Positions 21,074-31,163 of a DNA stretch of 64,000 bases are shown here, piece by piece. Source of the DNA: Sorex araneus (taxonomy: Eukaryota; Chordata; Mammalia; Eulipotyphla; Soricidae); contig NC_073302.1 of assembly GCF_027595985.1 (NCBI RefSeq), forward strand, positions 279,713,116 through 279,777,115, read 5' to 3'. Numbering within the stretch: position 1 is the stretch's first letter; each line of letters opens with the position of its first letter. Below the pieces are notes generated by a model. The model had not been told where the DNA came from. It made no database searches and was given only the letters and a program-made list of their open reading frames with translations. Both the position numbers and the translations under genes were made by a program.

Positions 21074-23596
21074 TTATGTTTGCTGTTCCAGGACCTCCAA
21101 GTAGTCAGGCTCAGCGTGTAAATTAGCTTTGAGTTCAAAATACTCATTTTTAGTTTGTTCCACCAATACCTTCCTTGGCCTCGCGTACATGAGCGTCTCC
21201 ATTAATTTTAACTCTTCATGGGCTCCAGGATATTGTACCTCCACCTCTGGTTGGAGCTGAGCAATGTTTTTCCGTAGGTACTCTGTGATTCCCAGCTGCT
21301 GCAGTTCTCTTTCTTTTTCTAAAATATTCCTGTATAAGGAACTGGCATCCTGGAAAGGTAAAAATTCCGTTGATTGGTCCTTGGTTTTGTACTTCAACTT
21401 CAACCCAGTGAGCGGTGACTGATTTTCCCGTTCTAAAAGACTTCTTTGAAGATGTTTTGTGTCACTACCCTCTTTCTCATTTCTCTCGTCTTCATCTTCC
21501 AAATGTTTTGGTCCAAAGGAAGGACTTCTATACACATGAACCAGAGGGCTCACCATATGTTGTTCATAGATTGACGCAGTGGGCCTTTCAGTGGTGTGGT
21601 GAGTTGTTTTATGTCCATACATGCTATATTGGAGATGCACGGGACTGTTGTCTCTGATTTGCTCATCAGTCTGTTTCTTTCTGTATCGTCTCCTGCGGTG
21701 GATGACAAGAACCACTATCCCTGCAGCACAAAATACTATAGTTATGAACACAATCAGCAGTCCTAATATTAAAACAGATAATGGTACAGCATCAGTGAGT
21801 GATCTAAAAATACTCTCGGCTGTAGTGGGGGTTGTAGGAGTACTGACAATTACATAACTAGTATGAGTTGACAATGATGGATTATTGGCCAAACCCGGAC
21901 AAAGAAGGTCACTATTTAGTGATTTTAATTCCTTTTTGGCGAGGTGCTCGGGAGACGCGCACAGGACGTCATCAGCCACTGTGTTCTTACTTAATTTTTG
22001 TATCCATTGCTGCAATCCAACCAGGTCACAAGAACAGTCCCAGGGGTTGTCCTCAAGGTCAATCTGAGTAAGTAAATCAAGGTCATCCAAGATATTGCTC
22101 ACAGGTAGATGGTTAAGTTGGTTGTTTTTAAGGTTTATCCTCATTAGGGGAATTCCTGAAAAAATATGTGGTGGCAAAACTTGCAGTAAGTTGTTATTTA
22201 AATAGAGGACTTTCAGTTTAGGCATTGGGTCAAAGGTTCCAGGCAATATCTCTTTGACAGCATTGTACTCAAGATATAAGTACTCAAGTTCATGGAGACC
22301 AAGGAACATGTCTCTGTTTAATTTGGTCAGATGGTTCCCATTTAGATAGAGCTTCTGTAGTCTTGTTAGGTTCATAAATGATCCTTCTTCAAGAACCTCT
22401 ATGCGATTATTACCCAAGTGAAGCATTTCCAAAGTAAAGTATTCTGTTAGATCCGACTTCACTACTGTATGAATAATATTCCCAGCTAAAATGAGCTTTC
22501 TAGGATGTTGTGGAGGAGGTTTTAGATCAGATATGCTTTCAATATTGCGCTCTTGACAGTGTATTAGAAGTCCTGATGGAGAGAGCACTTTGCAGTTGCA
22601 AGGAACAGGACAATATGGGCCTGGGAGATGCGTGGATGTCTTGGTAATATATGGAATCAAACCTGGTGCTTTGGTGGGTAATTTCAAAAGAGACGTGGTC
22701 TTGGCTGACATGCGACTATCATTTGTGGAAGATGTAGCCACCAGGTGCAGTGATCCTGAAGGATCCTCGTGGTCTTCATATACTGGAGGAGTGGGGCAAA
22801 AGGATTCTTGTTTCAGTCGACTTAGAATGCTTCCTTTGAAAGACGGAGGGCTGTTGCACACAACGTCACCAATCACAGATTGTGGAGGCATGTTCTCCAG
22901 CCATGTTTTCAGCTCTACTAAGTCACAGTTGCAGGCCCACTTATTGTCTTCTAACTGGAGGTCCAGTATTCGGCCAATGTGTTCTAAAAAACCAACATAA
23001 GGCAATGTTTGCAACTGATTTCCACGCAGATCTAGATGTGTTAAAGGAACGAACCTAAATATGTTTTGAGGGAGACTCTCAATAGCATTGTCATTTAAAA
23101 TTAACACTTTCAGTCTATTGAGCTTGCTGAAGGCACTTGGTTCAATCACCGTAATAAAATTATTATCTGCCTGTAGGAATTCCAGGTTTTCCAGTCCATG
23201 AAACGTATCCTCTTTGAGAATTTCTAAAGAATTGTGATTGATGTGCAGTTGCTTAAGAAGGCCAAGGCCATTAAATGCACCGGTCTCAATGTCTGCAATA
23301 TTATTAAATCCAAGGTGTATTGAGAGAGCATTGGTCAGCCCAGAAAAGTCATTTGCGTGAAGTTCTGTCAGGCCATTATTTAGTAAACTCAGATGAAAAG
23401 GTCTTGATGGTGGCACACTTATTTGAGGTAACTCCGTGATGCCTTTATCTTCACAATTTATCAGCATTGTGCCATCTTTCTCCTCACAGCTGCAAAGAGA
23501 ATCACAGGATCCTCTGGCTGAGGACACTGGAGATTCAGATTGTGAAGATACATAAGTGAGGAGAGATGAACAGAACATTTGGATCCACAGCTTCAT
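21074..23596 (-). CDS. SLITRK6: SLITRK6, SLIT- and NTRK-like family member 6 (complete coding sequence)
   Basis: This encodes an 840-residue single-pass membrane protein; human SLITRK6 is recalled as 841. Family members are neuronal adhesion proteins that steer neurite growth and synapse formation, and SLITRK6 loss in people causes deafness with myopia (established knowledge). Seen in order: a signal peptide (about 1-20); an LRR N-cap with Cys 31, 35, 37 and 48; a first leucine-rich block (about 66-210); its C-cap (Cys 222, 224, 247, 267; NKWACNCDL); a Thr/Ser/Pro-rich linker; a second N-cap (Cys 329, 333, 335, 347); a second leucine-rich block (about 365-505); its C-cap (Cys 521, 523, 546, 566; NPWDCSCDL); a transmembrane helix (about 604-632); and a basic stop-transfer HRRRRYRKK. 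The cytoplasmic tail of about 208 residues ends with the Trk-like tyrosines YFEL (819) and YLEV (832). The start was chosen at 23596 because it begins the signal peptide, has A at -3, and lies 24 nt inside the exon. No frameshift or premature stop is visible. Confidence 0.97.
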   Translation of the reverse strand: MKLWIQMFCSSLLTYVSSQSESPVSSARGSCDSLCSCEEKDGTMLINCEDKGITELPQISVPPSRPFHLSLLNNGLTELHANDFSGLTNALSIHLGFNNIADIETGAFNGLGLLKQLHINHNSLEILKEDTFHGLENLEFLQADNNFITVIEPSAFSKLNRLKVLILNDNAIESLPQNIFRFVPLTHLDLRGNQLQTLPYVGFLEHIGRILDLQLEDNKWACNCDLVELKTWLENMPPQSVIGDVVCNSPPSFKGSILSRLKQESFCPTPPVYEDHEDPSGSLHLVATSSTNDSRMSAKTTSLLKLPTKAPGLIPYITKTSTHLPGPYCPVPCNCKVLSPSGLLIHCQERNIESISDLKPPPQHPRKLILAGNIIHTVVKSDLTEYFTLEMLHLGNNRIEVLEEGSFMNLTRLQKLYLNGNHLTKLNRDMFLGLHELEYLYLEYNAVKEILPGTFDPMPKLKVLYLNNNLLQVLPPHIFSGIPLMRINLKNNQLNHLPVSNILDDLDLLTQIDLEDNPWDCSCDLVGLQQWIQKLSKNTVADDVLCASPEHLAKKELKSLNSDLLCPGLANNPSLSTHTSYVIVSTPTTPTTAESIFRSLTDAVPLSVLILGLLIVFITIVFCAAGIVVLVIHRRRRYRKKQTDEQIRDNSPVHLQYSMYGHKTTHHTTERPTASIYEQHMVSPLVHVYRSPSFGPKHLEDEDERNEKEGSDTKHLQRSLLERENQSPLTGLKLKYKTKDQSTEFLPFQDASSLYRNILEKERELQQLGITEYLRKNIAQLQPEVEVQYPGAHEELKLMETLMYARPRKVLVEQTKNEYFELKANLHAEPDYLEVLEQQT

Positions 23597-23604
23597 GTTG
23601 TCAT
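23593..23604 (-). promoter_or_regulatory. Three-codon upstream ORF overlapping the SLITRK6 start
   Basis: In exon 2, an ATG 8 nt upstream of the main start opens the frame ATG ACA ACA TGA. Its stop overlaps the SLITRK6 start codon in an ATGA arrangement. Such a minimal overlapping uORF could lower initiation at the main start or allow reinitiation. The sequence is seen directly; any translational effect is inferred. Confidence 0.6.
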
Positions 23605-23620
23605 GTGACAGACGCTGATA
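23597..23620 (-). other. SLITRK6: SLITRK6 exon 2 5' UTR segment
   Basis: Twenty-four untranslated bases lie between the splice acceptor AG (23622-23621) and the start codon. They contain the minimal uORF. Confidence 0.75.
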
Positions 23621-23664
23621 CTGTAAAACACAATGCAATAACAGTGTTTTTTTGGTGCAGTTAG
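23621..23664 (-). other. SLITRK6: Splice acceptor with branch point, SLITRK6 intron 1
   Basis: On the minus strand the intron ends TTGTGTTTTACAG before exon 2. A consensus branch sequence CTAAC lies at 23664-23660, with its adenine 40 nt from the intron end. The pyrimidine tract is short and interrupted, so the site is of moderate strength. Confidence 0.75.
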
Positions 23665-25842
23665 AGAGAAAATGAACACAACATTTATTAATTAAAGGAT
23701 TTTTCCTTTAAAGTAAGAAAAATATTGATGCACTGAAAATATGAATACCTTTCTCCATTTACATTTTCTTTTCCTCTTTTTCTAATACCATGGCAGGTAT
23801 GTTTGATACACTTTAAACTGGCATTATGACCAAAATATTCATTTTATTTATAGAGATTTAAAAATGTGTTATTAGGTATGTTCATATATTCCAATATTAT
23901 GTTTTATATAAAAGTACATATTTTTAAAGACCATGATTACCTGAAACTACAAGTAAGCAAATTTCAGGAAAGATTGCAATATAAGATAAATTCATAGGTG
24001 TTGGCTTCATATTTTTGAGACCAAAAGTTCTCTTTTAGAAGTCAAAAACTTTAGATTTACACATGGATTTATGTATTATGCATGAAACTGTTTTTCTATA
24101 TTCTACATGTCTATCACAATATTAAATAGCTTTCTCCATTTTACCATTTTGGGTTCAAGATACTATTTAAATTCATTATTTATTTGAGAACATGTCTCTA
24201 GTAGTGCAATAAAATCAAGCATGTAAAAATCCATATCAAAACTTATTATCTACTAAGCTACTGTATAAGCTTAGTAGAACCAAACATACACGCCTAAAGG
24301 TGCCCATTTGTGTTTCCTTGAGTCACCCTTTACCCAGTTTCTAGAAGTAAGATGTTTCCTGCTGCAATTTATTTCTGATATTGATATGCTTAATTTTATA
24401 CAAACTAGAGCAAAAATAATCTTACAGGCACTTGTCCAGCTATTCAAAAAAACAAACAACTTCTTATATACATTTCTCACAAAGCACTAACTAATGAAAT
24501 CTTAAAATCAGCTTAAGGGCACTGAATGTCATCATATAATTAAGTAGCTGATCTCCCTTCTTATAAAGCTTAATGTCACAAGCAATGAACTCTGAGACAT
24601 ACTGTACTGTATTAAAATCTTTGAGGAGAGTTGAGAATAATAACCGCATATTCTAACTCTTTAAGCATGTATGGCACATATCTGAAACAGCAATTTTTAA
24701 AACATTCTGACACTGAAATGACAGTAATGACAAGGTGAATACACATAATTGTAATGCCGTCTAATTTTATTCAATTATTTAAATACTGTATATTAAATTT
24801 ATGTAGACTACACTTAGAGTTAAATTCTGCAGCTGATTACTCTTCACTTAAAAAATAGTAAAATACTTTCATTTTTTTCTGGGTAGAATGCATACAGCAA
24901 CTTTTAATTAAAATTCTCAATCAAACATCCTAGAATCCAACCAAAAAATCTTAAAAAAAAAACTTTCATTCCAAGGAAGCACAAAGATTTATTGGAATTA
25001 TGTATGGCATGAAGTTTCTAAAAAGGCAAAAGGAACCAAAGGAAAAAAATATTTCTGTAGAGAGAACCTTTTTCTAGAAGAGAAAAGTTACCAGACTTAA
25101 TGTTTCCAGGGGGAAATAGTATAATTTCAAACAGCTCTGAGAGTTGTGCTTAGAATCAAGCAGCCTGCAGCTGGAATCCCGACTTGTGATCAGCCTTCAG
25201 AAAAATTGAAAGACTTTCTCTATAGATTACTAAGAAAGAGTATTCATTTCACCACACTCAAAATATTGCAAAAAGAGTAAATAACTTCCAGATGAGAACA
25301 TTTCGCTATACTTCAAACATTGTATCCATGCTCTTCTGCTCATGACATATAGACTGAGCTGTGCTTTTCAAAAATAGACATACACTTTCAATGTTTATAT
25401 TGCTAATATAAGGTAGAATATTAAAGAGGTAATATCTTCAGGCAAAATATATATCTTTCAAGTCATTAAATAACAAGCAGGATACAAAACACACAAAGAT
25501 TTTTTTCATAGTCTTTTTTCTAATTTAAATTCAGTGATGCTTTGGAAGATAGGTTTTGCCAAAAAATACACTTCTTTAGTTTGCAGTAACTAAACTACAT
25601 ACTGTAAAGAAATAGTGGCATATTATTCTATTTGTTTTCTCCACAGCCAGCTGTTGGGCTTAATATCTACTTCGCTGAGGGAACAGACATCTGCCACAGC
25701 ATTAGCTGTGCCAATGAACAAGAGAGAAATAGGGTAGCTATTAAGGCAAAGTTCTTTTCAAGAAGCAAGCACATACATCCAGTCGCTTTAGGAAAATGCT
25801 GTTTAAAAAGGTATCATAATAGTGTGGAAACATTCATCTTAC
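23621..25842 (-). other. SLITRK6: SLITRK6 intron 1 (inferred)
   Basis: The interval runs from a consensus GT donor to an AG acceptor with a plausible branch point. It is 2222 bp, AT-rich, and shows no SINE, LINE or microsatellite that I recognise. The open frames in it are short chance frames. The two-exon structure matches what I recall of SLITRK6 in other mammals, but no transcript evidence is available here. Confidence 0.75.
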
Positions 25843-25845
25843 CTG
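25835..25845 (-). other. SLITRK6: Splice donor, SLITRK6 exon 1
   Basis: The minus strand reads CAG|GTAAGATG, with the exon ending at 25843. Eight of nine positions match the U1 consensus. It lies 2.2 kb upstream of the coding exon in the same orientation. Confidence 0.8.
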
Positions 25846-26295
25846 TAAAGAAGTCTTCCTGACGATATCTTTAATGCACAGCTGGAAGAGATGTTCAAAG
25901 TAAATTCAGTTCAGGAAAGAAAATAGTCACTCACAGTTTCTTCTCAAATATCACTTTTTGGCAAGTCCCACTGCTTCATAAAGTTGGAGCCTCTGGTCAA
26001 AGAGAAAACGCTGAGGATTTCATTGAGAATATTTCAAGTCAAATGCACACTAGATCATCCTGAAGCAGTTGTCCTGTTTTCTCCCAATTAGAATTCACGG
26101 CATACTTCTCAGCTATGCTGACTCTTTTTGCATATAGTTAACCATTTACAAGCTGCTGGATGCAGAAAATAAACAAGATGTTGAACAGAGCTGGAACTGA
26201 TCACTTTTGCTTTCTTAGATTGTAGATCTAGCTGCAGCAATGTTCTCTTCCTCCCTTTCTAGTCTTTCTTGTTAGCTCAGTTTGTTATTAGTCAG
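25843..26295 (-). other. SLITRK6: SLITRK6 exon 1, non-coding 5' UTR (5' end approximate)
   Basis: The 3' boundary is fixed by the splice donor. The 5' boundary is estimated as about 30 bp downstream of a TATA-like sequence and could be wrong by tens to hundreds of bases. Several upstream ATG codons occur on the minus strand (for example around 25977, 26020 and 26057), so translation may be restrained by upstream ORFs. No repeat is seen. Confidence 0.5.
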
Positions 26296-26320
26296 ATTGC
26301 CAAGGGCTGGGAGGTAGGCG

Positions 26321-26352
26321 TAAATAAAGAGACTTCTTGGCTTTTGACTCAG
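26321..26352 (-). promoter_or_regulatory. SLITRK6: Candidate SLITRK6 core promoter (TATA-like box and AP-1-type site)
   Basis: On the minus strand a TATA-like TCTTTATTTA occupies 26330-26321, and TGAGTCA, the AP-1 consensus (GGCTGAGTCA, close to a MAF/NF-E2 site), occupies 26351-26345 just upstream. An E-box CAAATG lies near 26451. There is no obvious CpG island. Placement is inferred from motif position only. Confidence 0.4.
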
Positions 26353-26530
26353 CCTTAAAGCCTTTCCCCATCAGAGCGCTTTAATCTGCCAGTGTCATTT
26401 AACACAAGAGACAGCTCCACCTTTGGACTGTTCAACTCCTCCTCTTTCTGCAAATGGTCTTTCCACTCCCCTTTAATACCAAATGCAGTGCAAGTAAATT
26501 TTGAAGAAATAACTGCAGATCTTTTTAAAT
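26353..26530 (-). promoter_or_regulatory. SLITRK6 upstream proximal region
   Basis: This repeat-free stretch of mixed composition lies directly upstream of the candidate core promoter. It is less AT-rich than the flanks and has purine-rich minus-strand blocks. A proximal promoter role is inferred from position alone. Confidence 0.3.
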
Positions 26531-27264
26531 GATTAATAATATTTTTGTTTTATAGCACATGAAAAAAATATATTACGTTCATTTCCTATCTAGTGCACTG
26601 TTTGCACACATTTAGCAAAAAAAAAAAAAACTGCAAATATTCTGACTGTAGAAGAGTTGCTTTAGCTCTCACTTAGAGTTTTTTTGTTTGTTTGATATCG
26701 TGGACTAATTAAATTATATTTTTAAAATGTTAGCATGAACTGCTTCCCTACATTATTTACATATTTTTATTCACCATTTAAATTTATTTTGAAAGTTTCA
26801 TGTTGAGACTCGAAGTTTTATGCTTCATTATTTCTTTCCCTACAGCTAATCTTCAATTAAATTAGAAGAAAAATTCTCTTTCAGTTAAGATACTTTTTAT
26901 TTGGGTAAAAATGTGTATTTTAAGATATACTTAAAACCTCTATTATAAATGGTTGTCACTAATCAAATACTAGTTATTACTTTTAAAAATACATGTTTAT
27001 ATTTTTAGATGAAATGAAAGGAAAACTGCAATTGAGTTAAAATTTCTTGATATATATGGTACTAGGTTAGAGGCAATTTTTTCTTAAAAATTCTATTTTA
27101 AAATTTATGTTCAAACTCTTAGCAATTTCTGAATCATTTTAAATAAAAGTTTCAAGAGTCACAGTCATTATTTCCCCCAAATAACTGTGCTTAAAAACAA
27201 GCAAACAAACAAACAAACAAAAAATCTTTTCACCTATATTCTAAGTTCCTGACCTTTTCACATC
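26531..27264. other. Unique AT-rich sequence upstream of SLITRK6
   Basis: No gene or named repeat. It includes a short A-run near 26618 and a caaa tract near 27200. Confidence 0.5.
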
Positions 27265-27267
27265 TAA

Positions 27268-27615
27268 AGTGAATAAACCGGAAGCTGTGTAGACAGCATA
27301 GAGTAAGGGCTCTTTCTGTGCACATGCCCAGCCCGGATTCAACCCCAATATCACATGATTCCTGAGCATTGAGCACTGGCAAGTGCGTAGTTCCTTGAGC
27401 ATAGAGGACTTCCAGAGTCACTGGGTATAGTCCTGGAGGCCTCTCGGCGCTTCCAGGGTGGCCCTAGCGGACACCTGGACCACATGTCCCATGCAGCATG
27501 TCCCATGCAGCACTGCGTCCTCAGGCTCTCGAGTTGAACCACGAGCAGCTTGCCCAAGGATTGCTTGGATTGGCTCCTGGACCCCCTGAGCCCTGCTTGG
27601 GAGCCCTCCGGATTC
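27268..27615 (+). mobile_element. tRNA-derived SINE head with GC-rich extension
   Basis: 27268-27400 shows a diverged SINE head (agcccggattcaacccc B box) and body. The GC-rich continuation to 27615 is not explained by either SINE form and includes a catgtcccatgcag direct repeat near 27482 and 27497. Confidence 0.5.
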
Positions 27616-27734
27616 AATGAATTAGCTAGACACTACCATTTATTCTATTTGAAACAGTTAATGTTCAGAAACATTATTGCCTACACATTCTAATGGCTTT
27701 ATCCTTTTTGGTGTTACTTCTCTAAACAAACCAG

Positions 27735-28078
27735 ACTTCCTCTCTCCCTTCCTTCCCTTGCTTCCTTGTCCTCCATTTCATCCTCCTCTCTCCCTCTCCT
27801 TCCCTTCATTACTTCCTCCCTTCCTCCCTACTACCTACCTACTTACCTCCTTCCCTCCCTCTCCCTCCCTTCTTCCTTCCCTCCCTCTTCCTTCCTCCCT
27901 CCCTCCCTTCCTTCCTTCCTTCCTTCCTTCCTTCCTTCCTTCCTTCCTTCCTTCCTTCCTTCCTTCCTCCCTCCCTCCCTCCCTCCCTCCCTCCCTCCCT
28001 TCCTTCCTTCCTTCCTTCCTTCCTTCCTTCCTTCCTTCCTTCCTTCCTTCCTTCTTTCCTTCCTTCCTTCCTTCCTCA
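27735..28078. repeat. (TTCC)n/(CCCT)n polypyrimidine tract, about 340 bp
   Basis: Nearly pure pyrimidine on the plus strand, with long pure TTCC blocks (27907-27967 and 28000-28074) and a CCCT block (27968-28000). All frames stay open only because of the repeat. Confidence 0.97.
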
Positions 28079-28084
28079 CTCATG

Positions 28085-28212
28085 GTGGGATTCTAAGCTT
28101 ACTCTTGGCTCTGTGTTCAAGAATCATTCCTTATGGGTGCTGGGGAATCAAACTAGAATTATGATTATTCTAGACAAATGCATTACCCAAGTACTATCTA
28201 AGCATTCCCACA
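28085..28212 (-). mobile_element. tRNA-derived SINE, short form (diverged)
   Basis: Reversed pattern: cttggctctgtgttcaagaa, gggtgctggggaatcaaac. The TTCC tract lies at its tail side. Confidence 0.65.
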
Positions 28213-28409
28213 TTTTTTTCCCAAAAGAAGAGGTTTTATTCCATTTAATAAATCATAAAATATGAGACTGAATTGGTCTCCAATGAATATAGTTATGCAA
28301 TCAAATTTATATTGGTTTTATATACTAGGTGTGAAATAGCAATTTTAGAAAATAAAGATTTCCAGGCATTTTCCATTAGCAGACTTAAAATAAATTATTA
28401 AATATTCAG
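28213..28409. other. Unique AT-rich spacer
   Basis: Nothing recognised. Confidence 0.4.
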
Positions 28410-28600
28410 TCATGGTGATAGACATAGTTATCCGTAGTAGAGTTTCAGAAGTTCAGTGTTCCAATACCACTCCCAACATCTTGCTCCCAACGATGTCCGC
28501 AGCTTCTCTCCCAACACCAGTCTTCCTCCTTGGTAGGCACATTTCTCAGTTTGGTTATTGTACCTTATATCTCATACGGGTATAGTTGATCCTGTAGTTT
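28410..28600 (-). mobile_element. LINE-1 3' UTR fragment (diverged)
   Basis: Carries gttcagtgttccaatacc and cccaacgatgtccgcagc, matching the 3' UTR blocks at 1465, 11222 and 55405. Confidence 0.55.
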
Positions 28601-28621
28601 ATACATGCATAACTATTTGTA

Positions 28622-28664
28622 TACTATATATATATATCTATATATATATCTATATATATATCTA
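28622..28664. repeat. (TATATATC)n-type microsatellite
   Basis: Three units of tatatatatc-like sequence. Confidence 0.8.
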
Positions 28665-28667
28665 GTC

Positions 28668-28905
28668 AGCAATTCCACTTCTTAGTAGCTAGTCCCCAGG
28701 ATATGCAAGCATTCATTCAACAGCTCATTCGTGTAGCACATATTACTGCAACACTCAGTGTAATAGATGAGCGATGAAATCAGAATAGTGACCAACAATA
28801 CATAATTGGTAATGAATGTTATCTATGTGTATATGCATATATATTTTAGCTACATACAATGGAATACTGTGTAGTTGCAAGGAAAATAAAATCAATTTTT
28901 TAAAT
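28668..28905 (+). mobile_element. LINE-1 ORF2 end fragment
   Basis: Contains agcaattccacttcttagta and acaatggaatactgtgtagt, the usual L1 ORF2 3' sequence in sense orientation. Confidence 0.65.
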
Positions 28906-29467
28906 CATTCATTTTCTTTATATTAGTTTTTCAATAATTGTAGTTCTCATTAATTTTAACATTTAAAATAAAATAGTCTTAATGTTACAGACATTGGTGT
29001 AGGGTTAAAGAATAAAAAATAGGATAACAAAGAGCGTTTGAGATAAGGAATGATAAGGAATTGACCTTCGGCACCAATATTCTACTTAGACTCAATGACA
29101 AAATAAGAAATTGAAATAATTTCCCTTTCAACGTTGTAGACATAATTTTTCTAAATGGAACTCTTTAAATTTTGGGAGAAATGTCAAAGGGGAAATATTC
29201 TTAGAGTATAGCCTGTGGAAATAGAATCATTTAAACATGTGGATAAATGAAATATAAATTCCCTATAGAGTGATGGTGGTTTTTCTCATTTCTTCCAATT
29301 TGATTATGTGTCTATTTTACCCATAACATGCACTTGGCCGATATCTGAAAATACTTATCTTTTACTCCCTGTCTACATGTCACCTTTTCTGTGCACACTT
29401 ACAGACTAACAATAAGAATAAGATTACCTAACAATAATATCACCTAACAATAAGAAATGTGCCTAAC
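28906..29467. other. Unique AT-rich sequence
   Basis: No gene or repeat recognised. Confidence 0.45.
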
Positions 29468-29483
29468 AAAACTTTTCATGTTT

Positions 29484-29670
29484 GGGGGCTGGAGCGATAG
29501 CACAGAGGTAGGGTGTTTGCCTTGCATGCAACCGACCCGGGTTTGATTCCTAGCATCCCATCTGGTCCCCCGAGCACGCCAGGAGTAATACCTGAGTGCA
29601 TGAGCCAGGAGTAACCCCTGAGCATCACTGGACGTGACCCAAAAAGCAAAACAAAAACAAACAAACAAAA
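29484..29670 (+). mobile_element. tRNA-derived SINE, short form, with target duplication
   Basis: A near-consensus copy with an acaaacaaac tail. Flanked by a perfect aaaacttttcat duplication (29468-29479 and 29671-29682). Confidence 0.94.
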
Positions 29671-29927
29671 AAAACTTTTCATATTTTAAAATTTTGCTAA
29701 TTTGCTGATTCGATAGAATTTTTAGTAAAGAATTGTATGAAGACAATTTTGTAACTTCTGAATTCACCTAAGGTTTAATTTTGGTAATATCAGCATCATC
29801 TTAACAGTAATAGATATGTTATACTAAAGCTAAAATGCTAATAGCTAAGTTCACTGTTTTCTGATCTATTAAATATAGTTGCTGAGTCTTTAACTCAATA
29901 GCAATGTTAATTTTTAAAAATATTAAT

Positions 29928-30025
29928 AGGGTCTGAGAGATAGTCCAGGGGCTCAGGCGTAAGTTTTGTTATGGCCTGTGGTGCAGGCCCCCAGACACCA
30001 ACAGGGACGCTAGCAAGTATTTCCC
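29928..30025 (+). mobile_element. tRNA-derived SINE fragment (diverged)
   Basis: Head gtctgagagatagtccagg, then a short unusual body. Confidence 0.5.
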
Positions 30026-30979
30026 CAATGTATTTTCCTCCAAGCTTTAATTAAAAATCATATTAAAACATTATAATAAACTAGTACTAGACTTGATAAA
30101 TCTTTCCCCATAATATGTCCCCTGTGACACCATATTGGAAAATATTTCAAAATAATCAGTTCCTCTTCATCACAAACCTAAGTTATATATTTTTCTTGAC
30201 TTAACAATAGCTCTGGCTTTAGAATGTGCATCTCTGAAGGATAAACACAAAAGGATTCTAATTACCTCAAAGGAGGGGAGAATAAATAACCTCTGGTCAT
30301 CTTAGAGGAGCAGCATATCCAAGGTAAGATCTTCTCTTTCCTGCTTACGTGGGACAAGGGAAGGGGTATAGGCAGTTAAGAAAGGAGGGGATTCAACTCA
30401 CATACCCAAAGCATACCAAACACCAGCTGGAAGCATACAACATGTTGGACTAATAATGCATGTGGAATACATACAATGAAAAGACCAAGATTCCTCATTG
30501 AAAGAGGAAAGGAAAAATTAAACCATAAAAAGGATAGATTCTCTCTGTATAGGACTTGTTCTACGTCAGAGTATCTATTTCTTTTCAAGTGACTCGTAAG
30601 TGATAAAGTGTAAGTGAAAAAGTGAAGACATAGACCAGATTGACTTTAACTAAAAAATACGGACGACCTGAAGAGAGGTTTTTCACCATCTGTTGGTGTA
30701 AATGCAGACTTCGGTGGCCTGAAGGTAGAAAGTCAACATTTAGTGACCCTTTGACAATGATAATACCTGCATTTTAAATAATCATTAACATTTCATTCTC
30801 TGCAGAAACAAAGTTAACCGTGAAATAATTCAAGATCTCATTCAAATGCCACAGTGAAAGAATTGATATCCTTTGTTTCATAATCTGATGCTATAAAATA
30901 ATCCTTGAATTTGATTGTGATTTTTAATTTTTTTCTGTCCCTCCGCCCCGCCTTTTCTTTTCTCTGTCTCTCTTGCTTT
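30026..30979. other. Unique sequence
   Basis: No gene or named repeat. The block 30240-30600 is slightly less AT-rich, and its 70-codon minus-strand frame is not recognisable. Confidence 0.4.
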
Positions 30980-31163
30980 TTGATTCAGGTCCACTCCCAG
31001 CAGAGCCCTGGAGTTGCTCTTGACTCTGTGCTAAAGGGTGACCCCTGGTGGTGTTTAGGGGACCATGCACGGTGCTGGGGATTTTAATCTCGGTCATGGC
31101 CACCACAGTTGCATACAAGGCAAGTAAGTACCTTCCTTCCCGTGCTATCTCTCTGATCCGGAG
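30980..31163 (-). mobile_element. tRNA-derived SINE, short form (diverged)
   Basis: Reversed pattern: ttgactctgtgctaaagg, ggggaccatgcacggtgctg, and a head ending cgtgctatctctctgatcc. Confidence 0.7.

Noticed and set aside
22590..23000. 136-codon plus-strand frame inside SLITRK6
   Set aside because: It is the antisense shadow of the SLITRK6 coding sequence.
27677..28164. Open frames of 132-139 codons rich in Leu/Pro/Ser, and Arg/Lys/Glu/Gly frames on the other strand
   Set aside because: They exist only because the TTCC/CCCT repeat has no stops. No gene context.
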